The translations under genes and the position numbers were made by a program. Below, piece by piece: positions 44,164-56,819 of a DNA stretch of 64,000 nucleotides. The notes below the pieces were generated by a model. The model saw nothing but the letters and a program-made list of their open reading frames with translations. It ran no database searches and had not been told where the DNA came from. Each line of letters starts with the position of its first letter. Positions within the stretch are counted from its first letter, which is position 1. The DNA lies in NCBI GenBank assembly GCA_016647705.1, contig CM028326.1, positions 21,095,901-21,159,900 on the forward strand. The letters run 5' to 3'. This DNA is from Eucommia ulmoides (taxonomy: Eukaryota > Streptophyta > Magnoliopsida > Garryales > Eucommiaceae).

Positions 44164-44727
44164 GCTCATGCCTTAGCCTTCTTGGCCGGGAGAGGACAAA
44201 AGAAAGTCTAGAGGTATGAGATATACCCCAGCTTGTGGCTGGACAAAAAAATGAGAGAGTAAAGATATAAAATGTGTCCCAACCTTCAGTTGGGGTTGAC
44301 TCTCGAATGACCGAACCTTTACAGGTTGCCTATGTACCTTAGCATTACGCTGAGGATCAGGTTTAGCGTAGTTCACTGAACGCCCCTTTTAGGGCAAAAC
44401 GCATACCTTGATGCTCATTTAGAGCTTCTGAAATTTCAGCAATAAGAGTCTCCAATTTAAGTCGGGAAGAAGGTAAGAAGTCCTAGTGATAGGGAAATCC
44501 ATGCTTCCAGTCCTTTTGAGATCTCTATAAAATAACACTTTCAAAACAAAACCTTAGTCTGAAAAATTGTTACCTTTGATGACTCACAATTCCATTCTCC
44601 CCTTCTTGGCTGTAATCACTTTAGCTGATGGTGCTTGGATCGAAGCGATATCGGGAGATTTTTCCATTTGATTTTAGAAGTTTCTTTTTCCAACTCAGGG
44701 CCTGACATGCCTCAGAGTGATTCAATG

Positions 44728-44772
<45 letters not shown>

Positions 44773-46040
44773 TTCCGATATATCACTTTTCAACTCATGG
44801 GAGGGTCCAACATGCTTCATCAAGATCTCTTTAACTTGCTCGACTGGATTCTTATCTTTTCAAATTTCTAGGTGATTCGATGCTTGGGGTTTTAATATTC
44901 CGGCATGCTCTGTGTTTTCTCAAGTCCTGCAAAACTAATTTAATCCAAAAAAATGGGCAAATGTTAAAAATTACTAAGACGAGTACCTTCAATGCCCGAT
45001 ATGATTTTCTGTGAGATCTTGAGTCGGATTGCAGCGGAATATGGTTCCAATACATTTCCAGACCATAATTAATGTTTCTTTTCACAAATTCTGATTCCAT
45101 TCAAATTCATCAAGTTCTGATCCTGAAAAACGTTGTTTGCCCGCCAATTCGGACCGAGGCAAAAAACTTGAACAAATCAATCTATCTTCTTTCTTTTCTC
45201 TTCAAATCTCTTCCACATTTGCAGCAGCGCTTCTTGCTCGGTTACCCCACTTTTTTATTTTTTCTTTTTTTTTTCTTTTTTTTTTTTTGCTCTTTTTTTT
45301 TTTAAAAATAAATGATCAAACTTACAATGGTTTGGGAACAACTGAGCTTAAAAATGAATTGGATCTTCTTTGCGAATTGAGATCTTCTTGCAACATTTGA
45401 GCTTTTATATTGGGATCATTGACTTGTAATGATTGTGTTCCCTTTTCACCATTGGGTCAGACAGCAGGCGAACCAGGATATTTATACCCGATTTTATCAA
45501 ATCACTAAAGAACCACCGAAGACGGCTTAATCAGCTTGCAATGATATATCAAGGAATCATTAGGAAAATGGAAGCCAATCTTGATTTCAAATCCTCCGGT
45601 ACTCTGGAATTGCTATCAGATTTGGTCAGGGGGCCCTTTTGGATCTCACCATCTTTTAGCTGAACAAAACCTTTCTTTGTTGCTATTCCCATTGAATCGC
45701 GGTCTAGCTCTATATTGAAATCATATACTTGCATCATCTCTCAATCACATCACATACAACATATGCAGGTAAGTTTGGGCACCTGAAATAGTAAGATTCA
45801 AACATTATACCACAATTTTGGATAAACAGTATTGCATTATTGAAATTTAGAAAGCCATTACAGAGCAAATCCTTTTTTATCCAAAAGACCAACGGGATGG
45901 AGAGGTGAGTATATGAAAACGTCCCAATTTTATCAAAACTTCTAGCAAATTAAAAGTAAACAAAAAAAAAACCAGTTTTGTAGCCATTAGATTTTTCAAA
46001 TCGAGCCTCAGGCATATGACTCGCTCCCATCTCCACCAAT
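44164..46040 (-). other. 3' noncoding region of element C
   Basis: No pol-like frame is present. The block CTATGTACCTTAGCATTACG ... GATCAGGTTTAGCGTAGTTC near 44330-44375 resembles 3' sequences common in Tat/Ogre elements. A T run of 38 bases lies at 44732-44769, with more T tracts at 45256-45302. Confidence 0.65.
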
Positions 46041-47860
46041 ATTTTGGTAAAGATTGATGTCACCACTCCTTGAAAGTGCATGCTCAGGTAGTGGATTCTG
46101 TTGACAGTTTGGCACACCGGTCTTAAGATTTTTAGGAAGCGTGATGGCTCTTGTCCGTATGAACTCCTAGATCTTATCCTTTAGCTGAAAGCACTGCTCG
46201 GTCGCATGTCCTCTAGTTCCCAAGTGGTATTCACAAAAAGCATTTGAAGAAGCAGCTTTACTCCCGGGCTTAAGCTCGTAGGATGGAAGAGGTGTCAGCA
46301 TCCCTTACTTTAAACAACTCCGGTACAACTCGCTAATTGGGATTGGAAGGTCTAGCGATTCTTTGTTATCATTCCGAAAGTTCCTTCCAGTAGTGCGAGG
46401 TGGATAGCCTGGGTAGTATTGGGTACTTGGCTTTAAGGTGTGGTTAGGAATTTGAGGTGGTAGATTTTGGTTTGGCTGATATGAGGGTATATAGTAGGCT
46501 TGGGGATAATATTGGGGAGTGTGGTTTTGGTAAGGTGGAGGTGCGTTTTGGTAGTAGTGGGGAATAGGGTTGGTTCCGGGAGTAACGTTGATTTTGGCGA
46601 TTTTGAGAGGAATAGTTGTGATATTGTTTGTTCTGGTTTAGGTAGTTTTGGGGATATGAAGCTTGGGGATTATTTTGGTGGAGGGTTTGTTGGGGGAAAA
46701 CGATGACAGCTACCTCATCTTCTCTTTTCTTTGGCGAGGCTAACCTATTTGTCGGTTCAGGCAAGGCCCCTTCAATATTTTCGCTTCTTATTTCCTCTTT
46801 TATTACCTCGGCTTGTTTGTTCGTATCGCCGAAGAAAGTCACTATTATGCTCGATAGATCTCGATAGAACGACGGTGTCTAGATTGACTTGAATATCTCC
46901 AACTGGGCCTCCTTGCTCAGCCTAGGGACAACTTTGGCAACTTTCTCCCTCCAGTGGGCAGTGTACTTTCGGAAGCTTTCATATTTTTTCTTTAGTATCT
47001 GGTATAGGGTATTACGGTCTGGTGCGATATCTTTATTGTACACATACTATTCATAGAAGGCCTCTATCCGATCTTCAAACACCTGAATCTGTGCCAAGTC
47101 TAGGGTCATATACCAGTTGAGAGCCGGTCCTTTCAACGATTGTCGGAACATCTTAAGGCAAAGGTCTTCGTTCCGAGCATGAACTACCAACTCCTCCTTG
47201 TATATACTGACATGCCATTCTTGGGGACCAGTACCGTCATACTTTGTAAACTTAGGAACTACGAAGTTTTCCGGATACACCACCCGGGTGGTGCTGATAG
47301 CTCTTTGTATGCCACTTTTCTGGATGGCTTTTCCCTTTTTAGTTCTTCTATGGTTTTATCCAATTCTTCCATTTCCAGAACCCAGGCTGGAGGGGGTCCA
47401 TCTTCGTTTCTATTTGCGGTTTCAACGGTTGGGGACGGTCGATTAGCATTCGGATCGTTCAACGGAGCAATGACCCTCTCCGAGTGGATGAAGATCTAGG
47501 CTGCGGGACGGGTCAAACCTTTGGGTGGAGCTTAATAGATATGCCCCAGGCTGGGGTATACTAGTGCTCCATAGGCGAAAGGATGAGGGCCCATCTGGGG
47601 TCCATAGTAGACTGATTTAGCGAAGTTCGGGCCGACATGGTTTGGATTTGGCATGGAGTTTTCCAACTCGGCACTTGGAGGGTTTCAATTTGGTGATTCA
47701 ATCATAGGAGTTCTACTAGACGGGGGAACAGGCGTCTCCTGAGGACAGCTAAGTTCGTTGATCATTTCCCTCAGCATGTCAATGGTTTCCTACATACGAG
47801 CCATCTGGTCTGCACGGGGAGATTTGGGATTGTTTTCTGATGTCATCCTGGAGTGAGTCT
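46040..47860 (-). pseudogene. gag of element C
   Basis: From the N-terminus, a start at about 47845 is followed by a stop after about 18 codons. A readable part at 47047-47283 has NFVVPKFTKYDGTG and LKGPALNWYMTL, the Ty3 Gag core. A proline/asparagine/glutamine-rich region follows (46444-46842). A zinc-knuckle-like CEYHLGTRGHATEQC lies at about 46190-46260. Several stops and frame changes separate these pieces. Pol is absent, which is deletion rather than decay since only about 2.5 kb lies between gag and the 3' LTR. Confidence 0.8.
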
Positions 47861-48384
47861 GGGCATGGCTACGAGTAAAGATCGGACTTCGGATGGGGAG
47901 AACCGAAATTAATTTTCTGGGACCAATTTTCCTATCTCGTCCTGTTCTGATCTACAACAAGCCCATTTATTAGTCCACGTGGGTCTTAGGTAACCTTAAA
48001 ATCCATCCGAGTTCGAAGTTTTCAATTTCGATAATGATCGATCAAAACAGATAAATATTTATGAAAATTCTTTCGTTACTTAGTTGATATTGGAAATTTT
48101 GAACTCGTTTTGTTTTTAAGGCTTCCTAAGACAACATCAATCCATCAAGTATGAAACCCCCCATCCCCCGTCTTGTATCATAGAATCCCAAGGGGATAAT
48201 ATGGATATAAGACGACCGTACTGGTGTCGGAGGGTTTATAACAACATAAGAGCCCGAGATAGAAGAAAGAAAGAAAAAGAAATAAACATCACAACTTATT
48301 TACAAAAAATAGAAAGAAAAGATAACAAAATAAAATATAATATTCAGACATGGAATAGTTGGACTTATTTGGACATATTAGGCT

Positions 48385-48418
48385 CGACCCTCTAATTATC
48401 CCTAGCGGAGTCGTCAGC
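48385..48418 (-). other. Primer-binding site region of element C
   Basis: On the minus strand, GCTGACGACTCCGCTAGGGA directly follows the LTR end TGCGTCA. It resembles the Tat/Ogre TGGCGACTCCGCTGGGGA site, which from memory pairs with tRNA-Arg. Confidence 0.65.
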
Positions 48419-49216
48419 TGACGCACCTCGATTTTTTGAAAGAAAAAAAAAATTAAATAATAAATAATAAGCTTAAGGAAAGAGGGGTTTTTAAAGCGTC
48501 AGTTTTCCCAAAAGATATACTTAGGCCATTTTTAAAAAAAATGAGTCGCCACCTAGCATTGGGTTTAAATGGTGTTCTAGGTCACTGAATTTTTAGAAAA
48601 ATAATTTAAAAGGCCTAAGTAAAAAATTAATTCCAAAAAACACGGTCAAACCAAATATTCATTTAAAGGCTCGGGAGTTGGTTACGCTCGGGAAAGGTGT
48701 TAGGCACCCCAAGACGCCCCTCCAAAATGGTACTTTATATCCAATTAAGTCTAATTAGTTTAGTCCGAGTGTTTTATTTTATTTTGAAATCATTCCCTTC
48801 TTATGAAATGTTTTTGGTATTTCTCACAAATAAGATGAGACAAGTTTTTTGATTTTTGGGAATGTTCCCCCGGTATAACCTCTTATCAAATATTAAGGAT
48901 TCGACAAGGATGGTCCCCAGGGGGATTTATGTATGTTTCCGAGAGACTTCTTTAATTTAAATAGGCAAACTAAAATAGATGAATGAGATTTGAAAATATG
49001 AATGCAAAACTAACATTTAAATGAGTTTTATTTTTTTATGCAAGAGTGACTAAAAAACTAAATGATTTAATTTAAATATTTCAATGCAAACTAATATGAA
49101 TACGAAATCGAAAAAGGAACACTATGTGAATTAATGTGATTATGTGTGATAATGATTTAATTAAAAAAAAAAGTGGTGCACGTGTCATAAGTAGATGTGA
49201 AAAACTAGCGTGGACT

Positions 49217-49255
<39 letters not shown>

Positions 49256-50533
49256 ATATGTATGAAAAATGTAAGTGGTAAAAGTGTCATAAACATGCCG
49301 TCTAAATGATACGAGAAATAAATATGCTAAGTGGATGCAAAAAATTTACTTTGAGTTTACCTGATTAATTTAAAGAAATTCCGCTTTGAAATTCCCACAA
49401 ATTCTATGGATAAGAGAATTGAGGGAGGTTCGCGGAAACAATTTAATTAAAATTAATCTTTTCGATACTTTAAAAGAAATTCCACAAAAAATTTATCGAG
49501 GGAAGAGATTTCCTAAAATTATTTGTTTCTAAATTCCACTTGAGTCGGGAAATGAAAACGAGGTCACAGAAAACTCTCCCACGATTTATCGAATCGTCGG
49601 ATTCACTTTAAGGTTCTCAAGGATTAATTTCCACAAATAAAAGATTTCATTATTATTATTTTTTTATTTTTTATTTTTTAGGGTTTTGATAACAAGCATA
49701 AAAATAAATACAGAAAATACAAAAAAAAAAAAAAAAAATAACGAAAACATCCTTCACCTAACGATCGGGGTTTAGGTTTACGCACGAGAAACCCACCCCG
49801 CCGTTTTCATCGGATCATCAGCTGACTTTATTTTTTTGTTTTTATCAATTTGTAAACAAAACAAAACAAAATAAATAATGAAAACGTCATTTACCTAATG
49901 ATCGGGAGTTAAGTTTAAGCACAAGAAACCCACCCCGACGTTTTCATCGGATCATCGGACGACAATACATAAATAAATAAATAAATAAAACTTGCAGAAA
50001 TTTAAATTGCGAAAAGAATAAAATAAACTGAAAGAAGAATTAAAAATTAGGAAAACATACCTATTCTAGGCCAAGAATCTCGATACCCGTATTTTCCTCT
50101 CTCACAGACGGCTTCTCGAAAGGTTTTTGAGAATCACTCTTCTAAAGGAGGTGACTCCTTTCAATTTTTGAATCTCCCTGAATGGTTTCTCTCTGAATTT
50201 TTGTGTGTCTAAACTATGAGGAGGAGGGTCCTATTTATAATAAGGATAGGGAGTGAAAAATCCTAGAAATCTTAAGAAATCCTAGTTCCAATTCGACGAG
50301 GAAAAAGAAACAAAACCTAAAAGGAAAGGGAAAAGGAAACTTAATCTTATTTTGACGAGGAAACTTTTTCTTTTCCATTTTTTTTTTCTGTTTTATTTTT
50401 TTGTCTTTTTTCATTTTTCATTTTTTCTTATCTTTTTTCTTTTTATTTTTTTTATTTTTTTAAAATAAAAATAAAATAAATTTTAAAATAAAGCATAAAA
50501 GTTTTGCGGGATGGTTAAAATACCGTGTCTACA
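48419..50533 (-). repeat. 5' LTR of element C
   Basis: It is 2115 bases, TGACGCACCTCGATTTTTTG ... CCGTGTCTACA. It is collinear with 41510-43563 with scattered substitutions. A 34-base A run at 49220-49253 replaces a short A/C stretch in the other LTR, and accounts for much of the length difference. Confidence 0.92.
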
Positions 50534-50538
50534 CTACC

Positions 50539-51108
50539 TCGCATAGGATTTCGCCTCAAGTTTTCCCTCAATCAGATTCTAAAATCCTTAAATTGTCATA
50601 AGTTTGGCTAATGGGTAATTATCCTCAAATCTATTGAATAGAAATATATTGAGTCTACGTGCTTGTGCAAATTAGGATCCACAATAATTTTTACCAAAGC
50701 GTATTATTAAGCATTCAGAACACACATGAATGGATATTACCCTTGACCTCAAAAAACAACTAAAGGATAATTTCATCATCAGGTAATGGCCCAAATGAAT
50801 GCAAAACTCAGCATGCAACAACAACAAAACATAAACACATTCTACTCTAAACAAACATGCACACAATAAACTAAACAACATTTAAACATACTAAAATACT
50901 AAACATCACCTCAAAACTAAAAATGGACAATGTCCTCAACGACCCATCAGTAATCCCAATGAAAGCTTAAAGTATTATAATAAAGACGGGGGCTTAGAAC
51001 ATGTACCTGGGAGGCGAGAGAATCTGGCCTCCGAATCAAGTTGGTAGTAATGGATTTAACTTATTTTTAACTTGGGTTACCTCCCAAGAAGCACGTGATT
51101 TATTGTCC
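50539..51108 (-). other. A3 noncoding spacer right of element C
   Basis: It continues the A3 spacer: CTCGCATAGGATTTCGCC matches A1 CTCGCCTAGGATTTTGCC (9548). It also reads uninterrupted through the site used by the SIRE-like solo LTR in A1. Confidence 0.7.
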
Positions 51109-52190
51109 TCAACCAAACACTGAAAAGTACACATTAAAGACCGGGTTCTTCTCATAGTAAGTGTTGTACAACACCACATACGGGTCTTGGTTCAAAACGC
51201 CCTCAAGACTGGCGAGATTTGGCTCTGATTGGCTCGAGCTTTCAACAAGATTCTCGACCAGCTCATGTGCTTGGTGGGTATGAAAGAATATTGTTAATGG
51301 GCAAGTGAGCCACATCGGATCCTCGTAGATGTGATCATCTTGGATCGGTGGTGGCATCATAATGTAGATCTTTAATGGTGAAAAATCACTATTGTCAATC
51401 CATGCTTGGGTTTCCGTCTCATTAGAGTAATCATAGTTGAACTCTCCCAAGCTCCTTTCGCTCGTTTCTGGTTTCTCGTGGGAGCTTTCAATGCATGTGG
51501 CGTTTGTGTCTCTCAATGCCACCATTTCTGACTCGACCTCAATTAAGCAGATTAGCTGACCGATTTGCGTCTAAAGAGACGTTACGGTCCTATCAATTTC
51601 AGTGCAGACCGTCTCAATTTTGTCAAGATGATCATCATGTTTGTTGAGTCGGTCATGCGTTTTCCTCTAAAACACCTGAGTTTCTCCCATAAATTCAACT
51701 AACATTTCCTCTAGAGAGAAGACTTCACATCTTGAACCAGAGTGTCAATCCATGGCGCCGTGGTGGTGAAACTATCCCCCAATCTTTGGTAGCTTGTTGA
51801 ATAATTCCAACAGTGATAATCATAACCAGCCATGTCTTCCAACAACCAATAGGCTTCGTCCGCGGTTAATTAGTCGAAAAAGGTAATGCCGTTTCCTCTT
51901 TCAACCCTATTTTTGGTTGCGGCTAATAACCCATCGAGGAAATTCAGTAGTTGATACTTTCTCGGAAAACGATGATTCAGAAACCAGAATAGCAATTCCT
52001 TGTATCAATCCCAAGCACAGTAAAACAACTCAGAATCGCGTTGAAAGAAATGCAACAATACTTGTTGATCTAACATCTTCAAGTACCTTGCATGAGAAAC
52101 AAAAACAAAACTACAAAGAAAAAAATTATAAACAAGAGAAATGCCTAAATTAAAATCAAGTTATTTACTAACAATATCAACAACAATCTA
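51109..52190 (-). pseudogene. gag-like frame of A3
   Basis: The open part (51109-51525, minus) carries MMPPPIQDDHIYEDPMWLTC and VVLYNTYYEKNPVFN, shared with A1 and A4. Upstream, degraded sequence to about 51900 corresponds to the A4 coiled and SLETQIGQL segments. A stop precedes 51525. There is no zinc knuckle or enzyme domain. The conserved C-terminal block across three copies suggests the protein mattered for the family's own spread. Confidence 0.72.
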
Positions 52191-52222
52191 AAACACAATC
52201 TCCAACAACGGTGCTAAAAACT

Positions 52223-53599
52223 TGGTAGTGCGTAGATACGTCGCTACTTTTACCGCAAGTGTACGGGTCAAGTTTCAGTATGGGAAGAGTTAGGGTTGTC
52301 GTATCCACAGTGATTGGTTGAGATTATCATTGAGTACCGTGATTATCATAACCTAACTTTATCTAGGCGATAAAAAATATAGTTTTTATACTAAATATAC
52401 TAATACTAAGTTAATTAATCTAATTATACTAATATAATGATATGACGTTTAAGGGAAATTATTTTCTAAGGATTAACTTAGTTCACTTAAACGTGTTCGT
52501 TTCAATCTAGTTTACATTAATGGCGTTCATCATATCTGACAATCTTTGTATCGAAATCTCATTCACTACATCTCCCGAGTGTAAAGTGAATGAATACGTA
52601 ACTTTACATTAACACCAAAGTCCCCCTCAAGCGTCTATACGACACTTGGTCATATGAGTCTTATCCCAACATCACAGATTGCATACTTTCCAACTCCCTC
52701 CTGGGTTATTAGATTGTCGCGTTGTGTTTAAACCCTAGTCCAAATTCAGGGTTACCTCTCTCAAGTGTCAAACCCTATATTCTCAATATATCTAAACAAG
52801 CATATAAACATGGAGAAATGACAAACACAATCGAATAAACATGAACAACCATTAGCAAAACGTAAATTTATTCAAACATCATTTTCGTGAAGTACAATCA
52901 AGCCTTAGACAATATATGTTTAGCTACACATGGTCGTAGCCCTGTATACAACTAGAAATGAGCTAAACATATTTAAACAAACCACCAATCTAAGAGAGAA
53001 AGAGAGAAACGAGAAGACTAGTCGTTATCCAAAGATTCGCCGCTAAAACCGCTCCGAGAACGCTTTCTCCTTCTTCACGTGGTGATCTTCTATTGGTCGA
53101 ATGGCCTTGGAGCTCTCAAGACTCTCGAAAATGTCAACCTCCTGTTTGGAGAGAATAAGGACAATATTTATAGGATTCAAAATATCCTAAAATATCTTAA
53201 AATGTCAGGCGCTGATTGCTACAGCAGTGGGATCACTGCTGCAGCGGTGGATAGGTCAGTGGGATTTTTGGCAGTTGACCACTGCAGTAGTGGTTTCACT
53301 GCTATATCGGTGGAGCCCTCTACATTTTGATCGCTGTAGCGGTGGAGCTTCAACAAACTCTCTGTATTTTCACTGCTACAGCAGTGGATGCAGGTTCTGA
53401 TTTTGGTATTTTTTGTCTTTTTTCTCCACTGTTCTTCCACCACTTTGATCGTTCAAGACTGTTTTAGTCCCTTTTCACCCCAAATATCTAATTTAAGATA
53501 AAATAAATAAAAACGTATTAAAACATAATAAAATATTATAAAAATACTTGAACACTAACAAAATCGGCTTGGGAATAAATAGATAAATAACACCTAGCA
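52223..53599 (-). repeat. 5' LTR of A3
   Basis: It is 1377 bases, TGGTAGTGCGTAGATACG ... CACCTAGCA. The palindrome zone (53215-53395) has six imperfect motifs such as CACTGCTGCAGCGGTG and CACTGCTACAGCAGTG. The PBS region lies just left, at 52196-52222. Confidence 0.92.
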
Positions 53600-53604
53600 T
53601 CTTC

Positions 53605-54662
53605 TAGTCAGTAGGTCCTTGGCCACTTTACTTTTGTTACTAGGTAGGGGCCTTGCCTGTTAGGAGCTAGCTTTCCCAAGCGAGTTTCCGGGTGATGAGG
53701 CATTACTCTCTGGAGTACCAGGGCTCCTATTACAAAGTGTCAGAGACATACATCATGATTAAACATTCGAGCTATCCTTGACTTGTAGGCTGTCATCATC
53801 ATTGTCGCTTTGTCACGTCTCTCTTCCAATAGGTCTATCTCCTGTTAGATAGCTTATTCATTCTCTACAAGGTTGACTGATCTATCCTGTCTTGACGACG
53901 ATCCTATCTCCACTAGAACAACAACTTTAGTTCCGTAAGTCATTGAGAAATGTGTCTCCCTAGTGGTCGATGTTAGAGTGGTCTGATGAGCCCACAATAC
54001 TCTTGGTAGTTCTTCTACCCACTTGCCTTTGGTATCATCTAGTTGTTTCTTGAGTACCTCTTTCATAGAATGGTTTGTCACCTCAGCTTATCCATTGGCT
54101 TGTCGGTACACCAGGTGAGACGTACGATGTTGAATCTTCAGTTCGTTATACATCTATGCAACTTTGTCGCCAGTGAAAGGTGTTCCATTATCAGATATGA
54201 GTATAGCAGGAAGACCAAAACAACAGATTGCATTCTTCCAAATGAAGTTCTTCACCTCATTCTCTCCCATTGTTGCGAATGCTTCAGCTTCGACCCACTT
54301 AATGAAGTAGTCAATCACAACCAGTAGGTATTTCTTGGTCTCTGGTGCTGGAGTAAACGGTCCCATTGAACAAATGGCCATGGGCTGGTTATTGGTATCT
54401 GCTGTTGAGTTAAGACCTTGATATCATTGGAGAACCGCTGACATTTGTTGTATTTCTTGACGTACTCTTGTGCATCATTGCTTATTATTGGCAAATAATA
54501 CCCCACACGTAAGGCCTTGTGAACCAGGGTTCTCTTTCCTTGATGATTTCCACAAACCCTTTCATGAATTTCTAGTATGACGTAGGTCACTTCCTTTGGT
54601 CCTAGATAAATTAATAATGGTTGGGAAAAAGATTTTCTATACAATTTATCATTGGTCAGCAC
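53605..54662 (-). pseudogene. Integrase of B2 (main part)
   Basis: The zinc finger (HERVCGNHQGKRTL ... KYNKCQRF) keeps both histidines but the first cysteine is tyrosine, the opposite defect to B1. The core shows VVIDYFIKWVEAEA and ILISDNGTPF. The open pieces 53854-54081, 54154-54381 and 54315-54662 are in different frames or separated by stops. A3 divides this part from the C-terminus at 39147-39214. Confidence 0.85.
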
Positions 54663-55360
54663 ATACCTTGATACTTTGTATAGAATTTTTCTGGCAGAGT
54701 CTTTGTCCTCTAGTAGAATCCCTTCCTTTAAGTATCGAACTAGAGAGGTTCTCTAGTCTTCTTCTTGATCCAGGTGACCTATGCATGCACAATGGTTAGC
54801 TGGTGCTGCTATAGATTGCTGCTCAAGGAACTCCACCAACTCAGACCGCTGATCAGGTCCAAATGCAGAAACTAATACAGGCAAAGCATCTGCCTTTTCG
54901 TTTTCATCCCTTGGAACGGCTTCGGATTTGCAGCTCTGGAGTGGAGAGATTAACTCTTTCATCTTCTCAATGTAAAGATGTAACCTTTCCTCATTTATTA
55001 TGAATGCTCTATTTATCTGATTAACCATTAGTTGAGAGTCTGATTTTACCTCCAGATGCTAGACTCCTAACTCCTTAGCAAAAGTTATACCAATAATTAC
55101 TTCTTAATATTCTGTTTCGTTGTTGGAGGTTCGAAAGCCAAGCTGCACTGCTTTTCCGAGTTGATCTCCTTCAGGTGTCTGCAGAACTATGCCCATACCA
55201 CACCCCTTCATGTTTGATGTCCCATCAACCTACAACTTCCACGGCATAGCTAATTGATCAAGGCTTTTTCCATCTTCCGTTGCAATTTTTGTTAGAGGGG
55301 TCACTCAGCAATAAAGTCTACCAAGGCTTGTCTTTTGATTGCAGTTCTGGGCTTGTACTT
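54663..55360 (-). pseudogene. RNase H of B2
   Basis: The minus strand aligns with B1 18405-18900. MKGCGMGIV-type sequence lies near 55180-55215, and a tail with KADALPVLVSAFGPDQRSEL at 54753-55028 leads to the integrase. Several stops are present. Confidence 0.75.
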
Positions 55361-56520
55361 GATGAAGAACTTACTAAGCTCTACAACCTATTTCATGAGA
55401 CGTCCGGAAGCTTCTATCCTGTGCATTACAGCTCGGAGAGAGTATGAGGCTAGCACGCTAATCTTATGTGCCTGGAAATACGGTTTGAGCTTCCATGCTG
55501 AGGTCATCAGAGCTAAGGTGGGCTTCTCCAATTCAGTATAGCGAGTTTCTGCTAGGACCAACGATTTGCTGATGTAGTAAACTGACCTTTGTCCTCTTGT
55601 GTGATCCTTCACCAGTGCTGCACTTACTACCACATGTGTTACCGCTAAATAAAGATAGAGCTCTTCCCTTAGATTTACTTTGGCTAGTGTCTCAACAAAC
55701 CCTAAGTAGTCTTTGATGGACTGCAATGCTTGTTTATAGTCTTCATCCCACTAAAACGTTTTGCTTCCCTTTAAAATTTTGAAGAAAGAGACATACTTGT
55801 TAGTAAATTTGGAAATAAATCTATTCAGAGCCACCAATCTTTTTGTCAACACTTGAACTTTTATTATGGTTGCAGGGGACTTCATATTCTTGACTGCTTC
55901 TATCTAGCCTGAGTCTACTATGATTCCAGATTGGTTTACCATAAAGCCCAGAAAGTTTCCAGATGCAACTCCCAAAGCACATTTTTTCTGGGTTTAGCTT
56001 CATGTTGAACTTTCTCAGAATGGAAAAAACTTATGCCAAATGCATCAGGTGGTCCTCCTTCTTAGAGATTTTGACTAGCATATCGTCTATGTAAACCTCC
56101 ATAGTTGTTCCAATCTGATCTTGGAACATACGGTTAACCAACCGTTGATAGGTTGCTCCTACATTTCTCAAACCAAATGGCATTACTTTATAACAGTAAT
56201 GGCCAATTGGGGTAATGAATGTTGTCCCTTCCTCGTCTTGCTTATCCATGCGGATTTGAATGTAGCTTGTATATGTATCCATTATGGTCAGCTGTTGATG
56301 CCTTGCTATTGCATCCACTATCTGGTCTATCCTCGGCATTGGGTAGCAGTCTTTTAGGCATGCTTGGTTAAGATCAGTAAAGTCCGCGCACATTCTTCAC
56401 TTTCCATTCTTTTTTTTTTTTTTTATGAGGATTAGATTGGCCAGCCATTTTGGGTATCTTACTTCCATTATGTGGCCAATTGAGAACAACCTCTTCACCT
56501 CAACTTAGATCACTTCTTTC
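55361..56520 (-). pseudogene. Reverse transcriptase of B2
   Basis: The open piece at 56031-56393 holds the fingers and palm (DLNQACLKDCYPMPRIDQIV, FITPIGHYCYKVMPFGLRN), and the YIDD box at 56082-56093 is intact. Motif A is altered (MDTYTSYIQIRMD). Thumb and connection follow at 55821-56003 and 55388-55726. A T run at 56410-56424 in the finger-coding part has probably shifted the frame. Confidence 0.87.
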
Positions 56521-56819
56521 TTTTTCGGGATGCATGTTCTCCTCTTCTGCCTGATTGGATGATAAGATATGGAGATATCAAAGCGGTGGATTGCAACATC
56601 AGGGCTTATGCCCTTCATATTTTCTGGAAACCAGGCAAAGACATCCAAATTCCTTTTGAGCAGTTTACTGATCTCCTTTGCCTAAATCTAGCTCAGGGAT
56701 TCTCTTATCATCAGCTTCTGAGCCCCTTTATTAAAGCTGACCTCCCGTACTTGCTTGGTAAGTTGGATAATGCCGGGGTGTTCTCTGAAATCATCAATTT
56801 CATGAGCTGAGCTATTTAA

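Larger units (their letters stand above)
41510..50533 (-). mobile_element. Element C: Tat/Ogre-like retrotransposon reduced to gag
   Basis: Two long, very similar LTRs (41510-43563 and 48419-50533) flank 4.86 kb. Target copies are CTACT (41505-41509) and CTACC (50534-50538), four of five matching. In related A1 sequence the site reads across without interruption (ACTATCTCGCC, 9541). The PBS-like minus-strand sequence TGACGACTCCGCTAGGGATA next to 48419 resembles the TGGCGACTCCGCTGGGGA site of Tat/Ogre elements. The only coding content is broken gag, so it depends on a partner for movement. Confidence 0.9.
39215..53599 (-). mobile_element. Family A element A3, complete, target duplication TCTTC
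   Basis: Both LTRs (39215-40511 and 52223-53599), PPT and PBS are present, and TCTTC flanks it (39210-39214 and 53600-53604). The internal region without element C is about 2.7 kb and encodes only the gag-like protein. This is the reference copy for defining family A: TGATAAGTG ... GCTACCA ends in element orientation and no pol. Confidence 0.92.
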
